Shown: positions 14,001-30,000 of the stretch, piece by piece
Numbering within the stretch: the first letter of the stretch is position 1
Layout of the letters: each line of letters opens with the position of its first letter
NCBI RefSeq assembly: GCF_002775205.1
Contig: NC_036448.1
Location: 2,587,498 to 2,651,497 of the forward strand
Reading direction: 5' to 3'
DNA length: 64,000 bases
DNA from: Xiphophorus maculatus
Lineage: Eukaryota; Chordata; Actinopteri; Cyprinodontiformes; Poeciliidae
The notes under the pieces: model-generated
The model's database searches: none
What the model saw: the letters and a program-made list of their open reading frames with translations, nothing else
Told to the model about the DNA's origin: nothing
Program-made: the position numbers and the translations under genes

Positions 14001-17000
14001 TTTGTCTTTGCCATGGGTGCATTTCTGTTGCCAACCCATAAGAGGCTTTTTCTGTTCCAAAAAACTTGACACTTTGGGGGTTAAGGCTGTAGAGAGCATG
14101 ACATAATATGCAATTTACTTCTGTAAATTTCTGTATTGGTACAGGTCTTAAATTTCCTTTATACATTTAAGTTGGTGAAATGTGCAGAAGCCTTGTCAAT
14201 GAGTGACAAAGTCCCACAGTTTTTGTTGCCAAATGGAGATTGAAAAGCTGTGACAGGATGAGGTGTGATATGTCTCTTAGCTTTGGATGTCATGTTCCCT
14301 TTAACCGGTAACGACTGGAATGTTTTCTTCATTTCTTGTACGTTTCATGTTGGATTTATACAGTTTCAAAATGTGAGGCAGCACAGATCTCGCTTCTCCT
14401 GTTAGAATTAGAAAGGGTGAATGTATTTTAGTTTCTTCTTTTTTTTTCCTCCCCTCCAAGTTATAAATGTTACACCCAGAGCAGCTCCATCTCCGGTATG
14501 AGTTTGAGCTTTTCCTGAAGGAAATGTTCTGCGTCACAATAACTCAGGGTGTCGGAGGAAGTCACAGCCACGCTGCTGAAGAGCGCCTACCATCAGATAG
14601 AGCGGGACGGGATTCTGGCCACCAGGCTGTGTACGCACAAGGACGACGTGGAGCTCACCAATCAGAACAAACTCCAGCAGCTGCCAGGTCTGAATGCTAA
14701 CGGCCCGCTCCTCTATTAACACCTTAAACAACGTCTTGCCCAGCGTTGCACTGAGAAATGGCTCTGATGTGCCGTTCCTCCAGGTGTTTGCTAATTGGTG
14801 GGGAACAAATCCGATAATTATTGGAAATTTTCTCCACTGTTTGTGCCACGAGAGTATCAATCAGAAAATTAAAAAAAACATAATTAAATGCAGTTGCTAT
14901 GTGCTATGATGCAAATCACTTCTTGAAGCAGCATCCTGAAGAGGCCCATTTCAAATGATAATCTTTTGCAATAACAGTATTTGTGCTTATGACGCTATGA
15001 ATGCTGTGCAGTCACAGCCATGTGATTAGCTAAAATAGTGATATGGGGTGTTGTAACCCATATTACTACCACAGAATAATGTGATACAAATTTAAGATTG
15101 TATCCCCCACTCCCAGTTCTGGAGTCTTTTTAATTTTGTAAGACGATTTCATCAAAAACCCTTTTAATAAGATAGCAGGGGCAGAGGGTGGTTTCAGGTT
15201 TGGGTTTTTTTGTTGTTTTTTTTCTGTCAGTGACCTACACTGAAGCGTTTCTCCTCCTAACTGAAGCGTTTCTCCTCGTCCTGCAGGGTCGTCGCGGGCG
15301 TTTGAAGCTCTAGACAGCGACCCAGAGATGGTGAGGACCATAGATGCTCACAGCCCAGTCAGCAGGCTGATCCAGCTAAAAGTGGGAGCCCAGGTAGACG
15401 TCAACTCAGTGTCTCCTGCTGAGCTCGACTCTGTTTGAATAAAGTCACTTTTTAAAACCTTTTTGCATCCCAAAAGGTCATGCTGACCAAAAACCTGGAT
15501 GTAGCTCGAGGTCTGGTGAACGGCGCCAGGGGAGTGGTGGTCTCATTCGACTCAGGAAAACAAGGTTTGGATCACTTTTCTTTTTTTATTTTTCTTCTGT
15601 TGGCACAATACTTGAACAGGAACACAATGTTTGATTAAAAGTCAAGTTTGTTATGTTTTTTTTTTCCCACTTGTCAGGGTGTGACAGAAAAGCTCCTCAT
15701 ATTTTAATTGAATTAAAACCAAATGAAAATGAGGTTTTGTTCTTTCAGTGGGAGAACAAAAGTGTGCAGAATGCCACAGTGAGTAGGCGCATCACTACGT
15801 GACAGTAGTGGCTCCATTCAACAGCTTTTCAGCTCCAGGTGATCAGCTGAACCTGCTTAATTTAGAACCAAATAAACTTCAGATTTTACATTTCTTGCCA
15901 GCTTTTATAATTGTGCTGACCTTTTGTTTCTTCAGACAGGAGAGGCAGAGATTTCAATTTAATTATTAAACCAATTATCTTTATTCTTGTTCCTAAACTT
16001 TGTACCCGACTATTAAAAACAGAATCCATGTTGTGAGATTTGGAAATGGAGGGACATGTAGAGTTGTTGTTGTTTTTCTACCAAACACATTTTCTTGTGC
16101 GCCATCAAACTCATATTGATTATTGCTGTTGCAGTTGTCTCACTCAACAATAGAGCTGTGTCCTAAGCGGGAGCAGAAAACCACAAGCCTGTTTCTATGC
16201 GGATTTATGGAACAGTTCTGGGTAAACTGCCACAGACACATTTAAACAATTTTCATTTTTATGTGGAAATAAATGAAGCTGTGCTGGCAGTACCTGGTCC
16301 CAGGAATACTGTCGGGTTAAAAACCTAAATAATGGATCAAAAGTGGTTTGACGGTGTGAAAAAAGTGAAGATTCTGACTGAGATGGTTTTTACTTTAATG
16401 AACATGAAAAATAATTCTACATCAGTTCATCAGTTTTTTTCGTTTGCCTTCTGTTCTTTCTTCTCGAGCCTCCAGTTGGTCGTTACTGTCGGCAGCTCAT
16501 ACTGAGTCTGGTTCTGGTTCTGCTGGAGGATTCTTCCTGTTAAAAGGGGAGTTTTTCCTCCCCACTGTTGCTTCATGCATGCTCTGTATGAGGGATTGTG
16601 GTAAAAATCTGTACAAGAAGCAAACAGCTGCCTGTCAACAACTCCATGTTGTGCCAATAGAGAAGACTTTTTCCTGATCCACTGATCTACTCCCTCGTCT
16701 GTTGTCAGGATTCCCATGCGTGCGCTTCCTGTGTGGGATCACGGAGGTGCTGAAGCCGGAGCGCTGGGTGTTTAAATCCGCCGGTGGGATCCATTTGAGC
16801 CGACAGCAGCTGCCGCTGAAACTGGCCTGGGCCATTTCCATCCACAAGAGCCAGGTGAGTCCAAGATCTGCACTGCAAAAACACAAGTCTGACCAAGTAG
16901 TTATCTAGTTCTACTGCATATATCTTAGTTTTGTCTTCACTTCCGGTAAGTAACTTTTCATCAATCTATAAGAGCTTTTTATTTTTAAGTAAATAATTCT

Positions 17001-19670
17001 TTAATATTGATAAAGTACTAGTTCCACTGGCTGATTATTTTCACTTATGGGAAAAATGTCTTGTAATACAATCTGCAAGTTGGACTAGTACTTTTTAAAA
17101 ATCAATATAAAGGAATTGACTTAAAACAAGCTCCTGTAGCTTGATTAAATGTTACCTGTAAGTTAGTTTTCAGTGTACTGAGTGGAAAATGAACAAAACG
17201 TTCATGGTAAAATTTTGTTTTTGTAGTGACAGATGGGCCGTGACTTCCACACTGATGCTGGAGTGCAACTTTCTCTAGGAGTGCAGGGAATTTGGATTTG
17301 ACTTGAATTCAGTGATATTTTTTGATCTGTAGTTCAGCAGGAGACTCAACATCTGACAGAGAGAGAATAAGTTTTTCTTAGAACTCGACAGGTGAGCTTA
17401 TAACTGCTTCCTCTTTGTTCCCATCTTCATCAACAGAGAAGGACGACTGAAAATAATTCTCTGAATCTTTTGACTCTTGTGGATGGAGGGCATGTTTATC
17501 ACACCACTCTACCCCAGCTCAATGCTGTGTCTTTACTCCAGCTATTGTTAACTAGTTTCAGGGGATGCAGGTTGGTTCCTGACTGGTTTCCATTAAACCA
17601 CCTTTTTGATTTTTCAGAGCACACTACTGGAGACATGACCATGTTCCTTTTTCTCTTGATTTCCTGTTGCTCTTCAGTAAATGCAACCCAACTGTGCTCC
17701 TGCCAAGTGTTTCTATATCCTGTTGCTGGTTGGGAGAAGGGGATGAGATTAGTGGCAACAAATCTATTTGGAAAGGAAATGACTGTTTCACCCTGCAGCC
17801 GCTTTTGCTACTACATCCTGACCCCAGACTCAGTAATTGGCTGGAGAATGGAGGAAGAGGCCCTCTGGATAATTGGGATCACTGGTTGGGAGCACTGGGA
17901 GCAGGGGAGGTCTACAGTGCAGGTGTCTGCAGATATAACACAATTCGTTAGCAGAATTTAAATGACCTTTTTTGTTTTCTACTCTGTATTTAAGATGGGT
18001 TCTAGAGTAGAAATCCAATAGTTGCAGTGAAACTGAGCATGAGGGGAGAGTGATGGCAGCTTCTGCACCAGGAGACTTGGCCTGTATTCCAGTTGTAGCC
18101 GGAACAGGGAAATTCTAATTTCGCAATCAGAAAAATCTGATTTCCTACAGGGAACAACTCCAACTACCCCCAGTTAGGTAGTAAGGACGACTTTAGGTCT
18201 CAATAAGCTGCTCCTCACATCAACAGTAGCCTGTGGTGGAAATGTATTTATTGGCACTGCTTCCATGTTGGCCTTCTGCACTTTTGTGAGACACACATGT
18301 GTGTCTGTTAACTGTAAACTGAACAAATTAAGTGGTGTTAGCTTATGGAATGTAGTGCTTAAAGGGGCAGTGTTATGTAAAACCGACCTTTTGAGCTTTA
18401 CATCATGTTATTTTATTCTGTCAATGGGGGAAAAAAAACCTGGAGTGTTGCTTTGATTCTTTCATGCATGTTTGAGAAACCCTTTAATCTCCATGGCAAC
18501 TATTCAACTGTACAAAATGCCTGGTTGGACTCAACCCAGTGCAAATTAGAGGAAAGCTGGAGAAAACCTTGTTAAAGAGTAAATAGAGGAGATGACATCC
18601 TGAAGGTGGAGTTTCAGAAAACGTTTTAAAATTTCAAGCTGTTAAGTTATAAAGTAAAAGTTCTTTTGTCCTATTTGACGTAGCATTTTTGTAACAACTG
18701 ACGTGAACATACTTACTTGATAGTCCAATAAAATGGAACTATATCCCTTGAAAATATGTAATACTGCCCCTTTAATCTCCTAGCATCCTGCTGTGTTATG
18801 GAAAAACTGGTCATGGCTTATTAATTACAAGTTCACAAATGATGCTTCAGTTGCAATCATTTAATCGAGGAATTTAGAGTAACTGTGCCGCTAGGTTGTT
18901 ATATTAAAACAACCTAGCGACGTCTTAACCTGCTGAGTAACGGCACCAGTCAAATGCTGGATTGTTTTTTTTTTCTTTTAGTCTGATATGCTGCTGCTCG
19001 AGTTGCAAACCTTCACTGGAAATGTGGCTGGTAGTTTACATAAAAAAGTGTGGAGTGCTAGTTGATGCCTGTGAATTTTGAATGTCTCATCATCTTCTGA
19101 TGCATTTTCAAAATGGGGAAGTTGTGGAGACAAAGCATAATAATCCACTTTGATAAAAACTTGTTGTTTTTTTTGTTTTTTAATCCTGATTTGAATCTCA
19201 ACTAGAAACTGCTTCAGATTCATCAGATATCGAAGTGCTGCTCTCTCTGAGTGTGTTGCTCATGTTGAACAGCCAGTTTACCCCTGGTCTGTGTTTCTTG
19301 TAAAGGGAATGACTCTGGACTGCGTGGAGATCTCCCTGGCTCGGGTGTTTGAGAGCGGCCAGGCCTACGTGGCTCTGTCTCGAGCTCGAAGCCTTGAGGG
19401 CCTCAGGGTCATGGACTTTGACCCCCACGTTGTCCGGGCGGATCCAGAAGTTCTCCTCTTCTACAAGAAGCTGAGGAAGGAGCGGCTGCTCATGCAGGTG
19501 AGTGTGGAGCTCTCCCCGTCTCCCAAGGTTTGGTCTTGACTAAAAGATTTCATCTTCAGTGTCACCAAGTCACAAAGTGAGAATTGTGATGTTTTTGCGT
19601 TCAGAACTGATTGAGTGGGTTTTCCCTGCAGGCCTCCATGGATGATTTCTACAATAAAGAAAATGCTTGA
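8026..19670 (+). CDS. pif1: PIF1 5'-to-3' DNA helicase
   Basis: PIF1 unwinds G-quadruplexes, RNA-DNA hybrids and fork structures, and displaces telomerase, in nucleus and mitochondria. Exons: 8026-8577, 9692-9815, 9917-10042, 10407-10560, 12485-12599, 12913-13019, 14548-14687, 15287-15393, 15477-15564, 16709-16854, 19306-19497, 19632-19670. All junctions are GT-AG and phases join without a stop, giving 629 aa (human about 641). Residues 1-184 are the PIF1-type N-terminal region with a [13 protein letters not shown] segment. Walker A GSAGTGKS is at 223-230, Walker B DE at 301-302 (IIDEVSMVE), then the [10 protein letters not shown] motif, the SIHKSQGMTLD motif and [12 protein letters not shown] near the C terminus. 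The start is the only ATG after an in-frame TGA at 7996. No mitochondrial leader is obvious in this form. Short elements sit in introns 1, 6, 9 and 10. Catalytic motifs are intact. Confidence 0.95.
8990..9130 (+). mobile_element. Tc1/mariner-like fragment in pif1 intron 1
   Basis: The stretch around 9008-9062 reads as a broken [10 protein letters not shown]-type sequence, the region of Tc1-like transposases around the second catalytic Asp. It shares the wording GGCCCAGTCAAAGTCCAGA with the remnant near 31150. A stop codon interrupts it. Confidence 0.55.
13302..13720. mobile_element. TTAA-flanked short element (copy A) between 49-bp direct repeats
   Basis: Copy A spans 13353-13669. It starts TTAAAGTGGCAGTGTTATG and ends with the inverted form ACTGCCCCTTTAA. 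It is internally shorter than the other copies. It is flanked by two related 49-bp units, 13302-13350 and 13672-13720, about four fifths identical. It lies in pif1 intron 6. Confidence 0.7.
15240..15277 (+). repeat. 17-bp direct repeat next to a splice acceptor
   Basis: CTGAAGCGTTTCTCCTC occurs at 15240-15256 and again at 15261-15277, just before the acceptor of pif1 exon 8 (exon starts 15287). The duplication doubles a pyrimidine stretch of the acceptor. Confidence 0.85.
16485..16665. repeat. Dispersed teleost repeat in pif1 intron 9
   Basis: The wording from GTTCTGGTTCTGCTGGAGGATTC through the TTCCTGTTAAAAGGGGAG segment to the GTATGAGGGATTG segment matches a repeat I know to be very common in fish introns. 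The class is not clear to me. No protein is encoded. Confidence 0.5.
18359..18775 (+). mobile_element. TTAA-flanked short element (copy B)
   Basis: A 417-bp element in pif1 intron 10 begins TTAAAGGGGCAGTGTTATG and ends with GTAATACTGCCCCTTTAA. The ends are inverted repeats inside TTAA. It has no coding capacity. The body is shared with copies at 13353, 56499, 59985 and 63579. Confidence 0.8.
18889..18919. repeat. 12-bp perfect hairpin
   Basis: CGCTAGGTTGTT at 18889-18900 is the exact complement of 18908-18919, with a 7-nt loop, in pif1 intron 10. Confidence 0.7.
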
Positions 19671-21549
19671 CGAGCATCTGCATCTCCTGAGCCACTATGC
19701 ACCATGTGCATGACTTATGCTTTTAATACAATCTGAATTTTACTTAACTCACTGGCTGAGTTCCACTGCCACCTGCAGTTCATTTCTGCAACTTGCAGTT
19801 TTTGTTGTTTTTTTTAATCATGGCATGATTTGTAATTTATTGTGGTTTGTATTGAAATAAACTTTTAGCCTTACTATCCAAGTCTTATCGTCATGTAGTT
19901 TGTATGATCAAGAAATAATTGAGTATGCAAGAGTTTATGAAAATGCTGAGTCATCTGTATGGCAGCAAAAATAACTGGATTTACCACTTTGGCTTATGGT
20001 GATTATTTGAGTAACCAATAAGCTTAAAATTTCAACTAAAGCAACTCAACAGCTTCAGAGGCTTTACATCAAAAATCTAAGGCAATTCGGGAAAAGTAAA
20101 AGTTCAACAATTCTGGGGGGGGGGGGGAACTTTATGAATCAAAGATGATGTGAACAGCAAATTCACTGAATCCAGTGTCACTTTTGCCACATTTGGTTAG
20201 CCTTTTACCACACAACGGCTGACATTTTCTCTGAAGACAATTTTTATATTGACAAAAATTGTAAACAAGTCTTCAGACTTTGCCATGAAGTGTATCATGT
20301 TTCCACTAATCGTCTTTAACATTTCTGCAGCTTGGTTGGGTTGACCTTTCAGTAAATTCAGTTGATTGGCAGGACTGCCTCAGACACACACCTCTGAAAA
20401 CGTTCCATGTGTTTGGATTGATTGGTGACACCATAACCAGCCGGCCTTTTATCAAGGGCTGGCCAACCTGGAGTTAGCCAAAAGATAAATATACTTTTAA
20501 TATGTAGAAGCATATAAGTAACTTCATGTTGCATAGAGAAAAATTAAGGTGTAAAGGTAATTTTATTTATATAGCACATTTTCAGCAACAAGGCAATACG
20601 AAGTGCTTAGACCACATGTAACAGAAAATCTGGAAAAATGAATAAATTCTTATGAGTTTGGGCCTTTCATCCACATGAAAACTGTTTAATATCACTAAAA
20701 ATAATTAGAAAAACTAACCAAAGTGGAGTCTTGCGCATTATAGGCACCAATATATCCAGATACTTTCTTTGACAACTGACATTGTCTTGTTTTATTAACT
20801 TTGTATTATAATACTCTAAAAGTATGTCTACACAAATGAACCTCCTGGCATCATATTTAATTCCTAACAGGAAGTTGTGGTTGTTTTGAAGCAAGTTGAT
20901 TGGTTCATAGGTTTTAGCTTTGTGCTACACTGCCCCCTATGGGTTTAGTATGTTTGAGATCACTCCAACGGGCGGATTTGTTCGAGTTAATGTGGAAGAA
21001 CTTCTCTGAAACTGATCCAAAACGATGTGATGCAGATGTTGGTTTTTGCATGTTGGCCTCAGACTCTTATGACTTAACATGAAGCATGATCTGTAGCGTG
21101 ATTAGGCTGTTTTCCCTTTGCAAAAATCCTCAAATTGGAATTAAATATTTAAGGGGGTTGATTTCTAGCATCATTAGAAGTTCTTTGAAATGAAAAATCT
21201 AATTTCTTATGAACTTATTCATTGCCAGGAATAACAAAGAATGACACATTCAGACAGACTGACGAGGAACCAGGAATAAGAGCAAAATATTTATTTCTAC
21301 AGTGATTCCAAGGCCAAACCCTGAGGTAAACGTTTCATTCCTGGAGCGCCATCTTAACTCTGGACTGATTTCTAACACTGCTGCACCAGGGATGGGAGCA
21401 GCAGTGTTGATGAATAACAATGGTATTAAGAGCACATGATTACAGAGGACATGCATTAAGTCTAACATGATTATGGGAAGCAGGCATCATGGCAGCTGCT
21501 TGTTAGTCGATCAGGATCCTACAGCTACACTGGGTGGGGGACGGGACGG
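19671..21549. other. 3' ends of pif1 and uqcrh with repeats
   Basis: The pif1 3'UTR starts at 19671 and a canonical AATAAA is at 19856-19861. The uqcrh 3'UTR runs leftward from 21549, with AATAAA on the minus strand at 21290-21295. Between them are a run of 13 G at about 20116-20128, an L2-like 3' end at about 20545-20640, and a weak CTCF-like core on the minus strand (20931-20943, 11 of 13). I see no other gene here. Confidence 0.7.
20545..20640 (-). mobile_element. Short L2-type LINE 3' end
   Basis: TTATTTATATAGCAC followed by a stretch with CAGCAACAAGGCA and AGTGCTT matches, in the same orientation, the 3' ends of the L2-type remnants at about 48890 and 60970. Only the 3' tip is kept. Confidence 0.45.
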
Positions 21550-23480
21550 TCATTTCACATTGTGGAACAGCTTGTGTGCAACCTGAAAGCAGAGAAACAA
21601 AATTAGATTCTTTACTGAAACACAATCAATCAAAATCAGCTTCAGCATCTACAGCATGTTCAGAGAGGATTAGAGACCAGAGCGTCGGCTTCTGTTCTCA
21701 ACCAATAAACGCATTGAAGGACTTCAAGTTTGTTTTTTTTGTTTTGTTTGCTTTGTGTTGTTTTTTTTCCTGGCTGCTGGTGAGCTAGAAAAAAAAAGAA
21801 TCTGTTTTTCAGCTGCTGAATCCTTACTGTGAGTTTTACATGCAGACTTTATAATTATATTTTCTTCCTCCTGTTTTATTTGTGTGTATAATGTGAGTTT
21901 AATTTTAACCAAAGTTATTTAATTCTACTCAAACATTCGTCTGTTCATAGTCCCATCTAGCAGTGTTTGCCTTTAACTAAAAGGAGGAATAGAAATAATG
22001 TTCCTTTGGACTTGAACTCTGGCTGAACTGAGATCAGTTTTATTTAGTTTCCAATTCAAAAGTAGAAGTAAGAGCTTTATTTTTGTTATGTGGCACTTTA
22101 CTCTGCATTAATAAAGTGAACTTTTGCTCACACTCTGGTGTCTCAAAAGTTCATATTTCAATTTGTTGAATGTAAAAATTAAAACCGTAAAAAAGTAGAA
22201 TAAAATATTATTTTCTATTGATGGATTTGAACAATAAACAGATGTGAGTATTAGCTCTGCTAGTAAAGCTCAGTCTCTCCAAACTTCTCTGTAGTTCAAA
22301 CTGCTGTAACACTTACACAGTGGTCCCGTGCGTGCAGGAAGTCGAAGAGCTCTTCTGTGCACTCCTCTGTAGTGCTGGACCTGGAGCTGACCCTGGTTTC
22401 ACACACCTCCAGACGCTCCTTCAGGTGCACACAGTGCTCAGTCTGCTCACATTTGGATCGTATCGTTTCCAAGGGGTCCTGGAAGGCACCAGAGACGGAA
22501 TGGCAGCAGCAAATCAGAATAATTTCCCCTCTGACAGTGCCTCATTACAGCTGCACTAAGCGATTATTTTAGTTATCGATTACTCAGATTTAAGCCTTTA
22601 TTATAAAATATTTGAAATGCATTAAAAGATGCAAATAAATATAATTAAATTGCTTTTTTAAAATAACAGCATTCCTTTAGCATTCTTTAAAATTTGTAGC
22701 AAAGGATGCATCTGCATTTGCGTTTGTGTGGTGATATAAAATATTATGTAATTTTAGGCTGAACATGTGTTTAGCTTTTAGGCAGCTGAACACACGTGGA
22801 ATCCTCTATAAACTAGAGAATTGTGATAAGGAACAAAGAGTTTCTAGAAAATGTGAATGTAATGAATTGAAGAGAACAAATGTTGAAGTTTAGCGTGAAA
22901 GCATACATGAATGGAAAAACACTCCATCTCCCTGCTGCTTGTGTGTTTCTGTCCCTGTTCTTGAGCAGCCACTCATCTGCTTCATTCTCTAGCTTTACAT
23001 TTGCTTCCGTCCAAATGAGACGGGCAGAATTTAAAGCCACTTACCACCATTTCTTCCTCCTCTTCTTCCTCCTCTTCTTCCTCAGCAGGAGCATCCTCCT
23101 ATTCAACGGCAAGAACAATTCCAGTCAGCTTAAACTGAAATAAAAGCCTATTCAAGAACTCAAGGTGAACTTACACCGACATTTAAAAACTCAATGGTAG
23201 CCATCTTTTATTAATTATTCATGGATAAATCTCTAATATCTAAATTCGGATATCTTCGCCCTGACTTCGCTTAACCACAGTCGATATTAACATGCCTTTC
23301 TATGTTATAGTGGTCCCAGTTTAAGGGCTGACCCTTCGCTCATACGGTCCACCGCTGAGCTATTAGGTTACACAATCCGGTACACTATTTTCATTTGGCT
23401 CCTGTTTACATATACTTGTCTATTTACTCTACCTCTTCATCGGGGTCTCCGGACGTGAGCATTTTTCTCTCGAAAACCAT
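21550..23480 (-). CDS. uqcrh: Cytochrome bc1 complex hinge protein
   Basis: UQCRH is the acidic hinge subunit of respiratory complex III. It sits in the intermembrane space and helps cytochrome c1 meet cytochrome c. Exons on the minus strand: 23480-23433, 23098-23045, 22478-22317, 21582-21550, all GT-AG, coding 98 aa (human 91). An acidic N-terminal part includes eleven Glu in a row at residues 22-32. The conserved body begins [16 protein letters not shown] at residue 35. Cysteines at 44, 50, 60, 74 and 88 fit the family pattern of disulfide-linked helices. The end reads [11 protein letters not shown]. The start is the first ATG after an in-frame TAA at 23490-23492. It is tail to tail with pif1 and head to head with nsun4. 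Longer Glu run apart, it looks fully normal. Confidence 0.95.
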
Positions 23481-23759
23481 TTCAGCGAGTTAGAAACTAG
23501 CCAACAAGTCAGCTACCTGAAGTGAAAGCCTGAACTGATGTCCCTGTTCGAGGACGCGAGGTCGGTCACACGCCGGAAACGAGTAGAACGCTCTCTCCGT
23601 CTACAGTTTCCTATTGGCTGAAATGTTTTATCGACGTCTATTTTGTCTAATCACATACAGAGTTTTCCTAAGTCCCGCCTTAGTGAAAACAGGAAGCGCG
23701 GAACTGTTTTAGAAGGGTGCAAAGGATCCGTCGGATGAAAAACGTTGTAGCACATCGTG
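23481..23759. promoter_or_regulatory. Divergent promoter shared by uqcrh and nsun4
   Basis: The two start codons are 279 bp apart and face outward. There is no TATA box. Visible motifs are a CCAAT box (ATTGG, 23613-23617), an ETS-like CGCCGGAAAC at 23571-23580, a second ETS-like ACAGGAAGCG near 23690-23699, and GACGTC at 23633-23638. ETS factors of the GABP/NRF-2 kind often drive nuclear genes for mitochondrial proteins, which fits both neighbours. Transcript starts are not visible and are inferred to be within this interval. Confidence 0.7.
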
Positions 23760-27053
<3,294 letters not shown>

Positions 27054-30000
27054 ACTCTGCTTTGTGGACACAAAACACAACAAACATCTTCCCACTATCA
27101 TCCCAGATGCTTTTCATCTGGGATTCACCTGCAGTGTTATTTTTCTCCTGTAGATGTCCACAGTAGCTAAGCAGTAAAGGTGCTTGATGTACACTGCGGC
27201 CACCAGGGGGCGGTAAACTGTCCACCCGGGTGTGCAGCTCTTCTGCAGCACTGTTCTGTGGTTATTCATCAGGTTTGATGGCTTTGCCTCATAATGCTGC
27301 GTGTTTCTCCACAGAAGCAGAAGATAATGAAAAGGCAGCTCAGAACTTCTTTGACCATTTGGCTTCTCACATCTGAATCTGTGCAACTTCCATTACTGTA
27401 GCAGGGCTGATTCCATTTGGCATCAGCATCAGTCAGAGGTGAGGCGCTTCCTCTCATCACCGCCTAATGGGAGGCGTTCGGGGGCCGTCTGCCATCACAC
27501 CGCCGATGACCCTGTGTGCTGTCCTGGGTAGGCAATGTAGCGTAAAAAAAGGTGTGCGCGTGTGAGAGAATATATATATCTAGTACTGTATATTTGATGA
27601 GATCAGATGAATCCACATCCCATCGTCATTAAGCAGCTCGGCGCTGCGGGGACGGGACGCCAGCCATGCGGCTCCCAGATGAACATTAAAGAGGCAGCAG
27701 AGAGCTAAAATGGGCCGGCTCGCCCTCTCTCCTGCCCCGCCGCTGTTTTATTCCACAGATGAGTGCAGATAATTTCCTGTGCGATTGTGAGTGATTACTG
27801 TATTACTGTGGCAAAAAGGGGGGATGTATCTGGGAATGCAGAGGGAATTAATGACACATAAAAACTATATATATATTTTTTGTACCGGCTGCGTTGGTCC
27901 CTCGGATGGCTCTTGTGATTACCTAAACGTATTGTAAATATGTGTTTCCGATGGGCTCCTCCATAAATTTCCATGTTTTAGCACTCAGGAGATGGCAGAC
28001 GGTTAGAGATGACTTACTCTCTGCAGACTCCACCGGCTGCCTGCTTTATTATTGAATTAGCCAATGAGGCGCTGTGCACTTGTGTCCGTGTGTGTAAGCC
28101 TGCGTTATGCTGTGTATTAAAAAGATGAATATTATGGATTTAACTACGCAGCCTTGCTTCTGTTGTGTTTTCAAATATAATGCTTTTAATAAACATGTAA
28201 AGCGCTCTAATAGTCTTCAACACGCGCCGCTGTGTGACAGACACACAGCCATAAAAATCACACATTATGACCTAACTTTATACGCAGTATAACTGTGCTC
28301 CCAGTGCAGTCTGATGAACACTTTAATGATTTGAATCCGTCAGTGTGATCAGGGAGGAGGTGTTACGTGTGTGTGTGGAGTTTCACGCCTGCAGGTGAAG
28401 CGCTGGCAGCTGGAGAGAGGATTCCAGCTGCTGGGGGTTAACAGTTACCGTCGCTGCGCCCAGCAGGAACTACGGTCATGGCAAACTAAACCATAACAAT
28501 GCTGCAAAAACAAAATGGAGAAAAATTCACCGTTCTACCCTGTATGACAGCTACCTAATTAACCAGTCATCAGAAAGTGGGACCACCAATACAGAAGCAG
28601 TAGCCTAGCATTACCTTATGCAATTCTGCTCAATTCTCATCTCCCTTCATGCTCTGTGTGGGATTTCTCACGTTGGAGTCAGTTTCTCTGGTTGGATTTA
28701 AACTGGGAGATGAGAATGGCCTGGAAGGCATTACTCAGACTAGGTTCCATCTGTTTGGTTTTCTCCAAACATGGAGCGGCTCATTAGGAGATGAGAAAGT
28801 GAAAACCTAATACAGCAATACTGAACAGCTGAGGTTTTTTCAGATGTAACTTTGTAAACTCAAATCATGTTAAGAGGAAATAATCTTTCTCCTACGACCC
28901 TTTTAAACAACTCATACTAGTCTGATCTTTAATATGCTGAGCTACAGTATTTAGCATGCTGGAGAATCAAGGCCTTTAAAAATGGCCTGAATGTTTTCCT
29001 CTTTAAAATAATTATCAGAATATCTAGAAATAGTCTTTTAACCCTTCCCAGATTAATGAGGAGCAACAATTCCTGAAAAGGAAGATGGGTTCCTTCCATG
29101 AGCTTCAAAAGGAAAAATGTGCTTTAAGTTTTCCTTATGACTAAAAATGATTTTCTTTATAGCTGTAGGAGTTCAAAGACTTCTCCTGTTAAGATCTTCC
29201 TAAAAAAAACTTCTCTAAACACATACCTGATGTTGGGAAGATGCTGTGCTTTGTAAGATATATTCTCTTACCATACTGTGGCAACTCACAATGCTTCCAA
29301 TTAGACATAAAACCTCAAGCTAACTAGAACTGAACAGTCTTACTATTGACCAGCAACGCCGTTGTTGCGCTCCGTTTTGGTTCTGATCAGGCCCACTTTG
29401 GGATCGCCACATTAGCTTCAAGCTGCCACCAGATTAAGAAGAGAGAAAATTTTGTGTGTGTTTTTTTTTTTTATCCTCTCTTAAGAAGATTACCCAGGGA
29501 GGGGTGAGATGGCAGTCAGGGTGTTAGAGAGAAGACAAGAGGAGAATGGAAGATGAAGCGGAACTAAAGGAGGGCGGCCCTGGATGCACAGTTTGCCACC
29601 TGTTGTCACTCGTCTTCTTCTACTGTCCCTGTGCTTTCGAACACAGTACAGAGTGGTGGTTTCCTGCCACAGTAACACTTTTTAAAATATACAGCAAAAA
29701 AAATAAACTGAGTGGAGTGTTTAGTCATGAGTAAACCCTCCACTTCATTAGCGTGTGTGTGTGCAGCTGTGAGGCTGATGGTGCTCGTGCTTCCCTCTCC
29801 TCTGAGTTTCCTGCTGGTGGTTTCCAGGAGAGCTTTGATGTGTATCTGAGCAATGCGCTATTAGAGGGATTTCCCCGGGCCTGACAGCTCAGAGAATATG
29901 CTGTGAAATGGCAATGCTGCCGGGCTAAAAGAATGCTGGAAACAGGATTAGGATCATATTCTGGCAGACCCTGTCACTTCCTCAATGGGCCGAGGTTTCC

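Noticed and set aside
17470-17961. Open frame of 163 codons in pif1 intron 10
   Set aside because: No recognised domain, no splice signals that join it to pif1 in frame, and codon use not unlike nearby intron. A chance frame.
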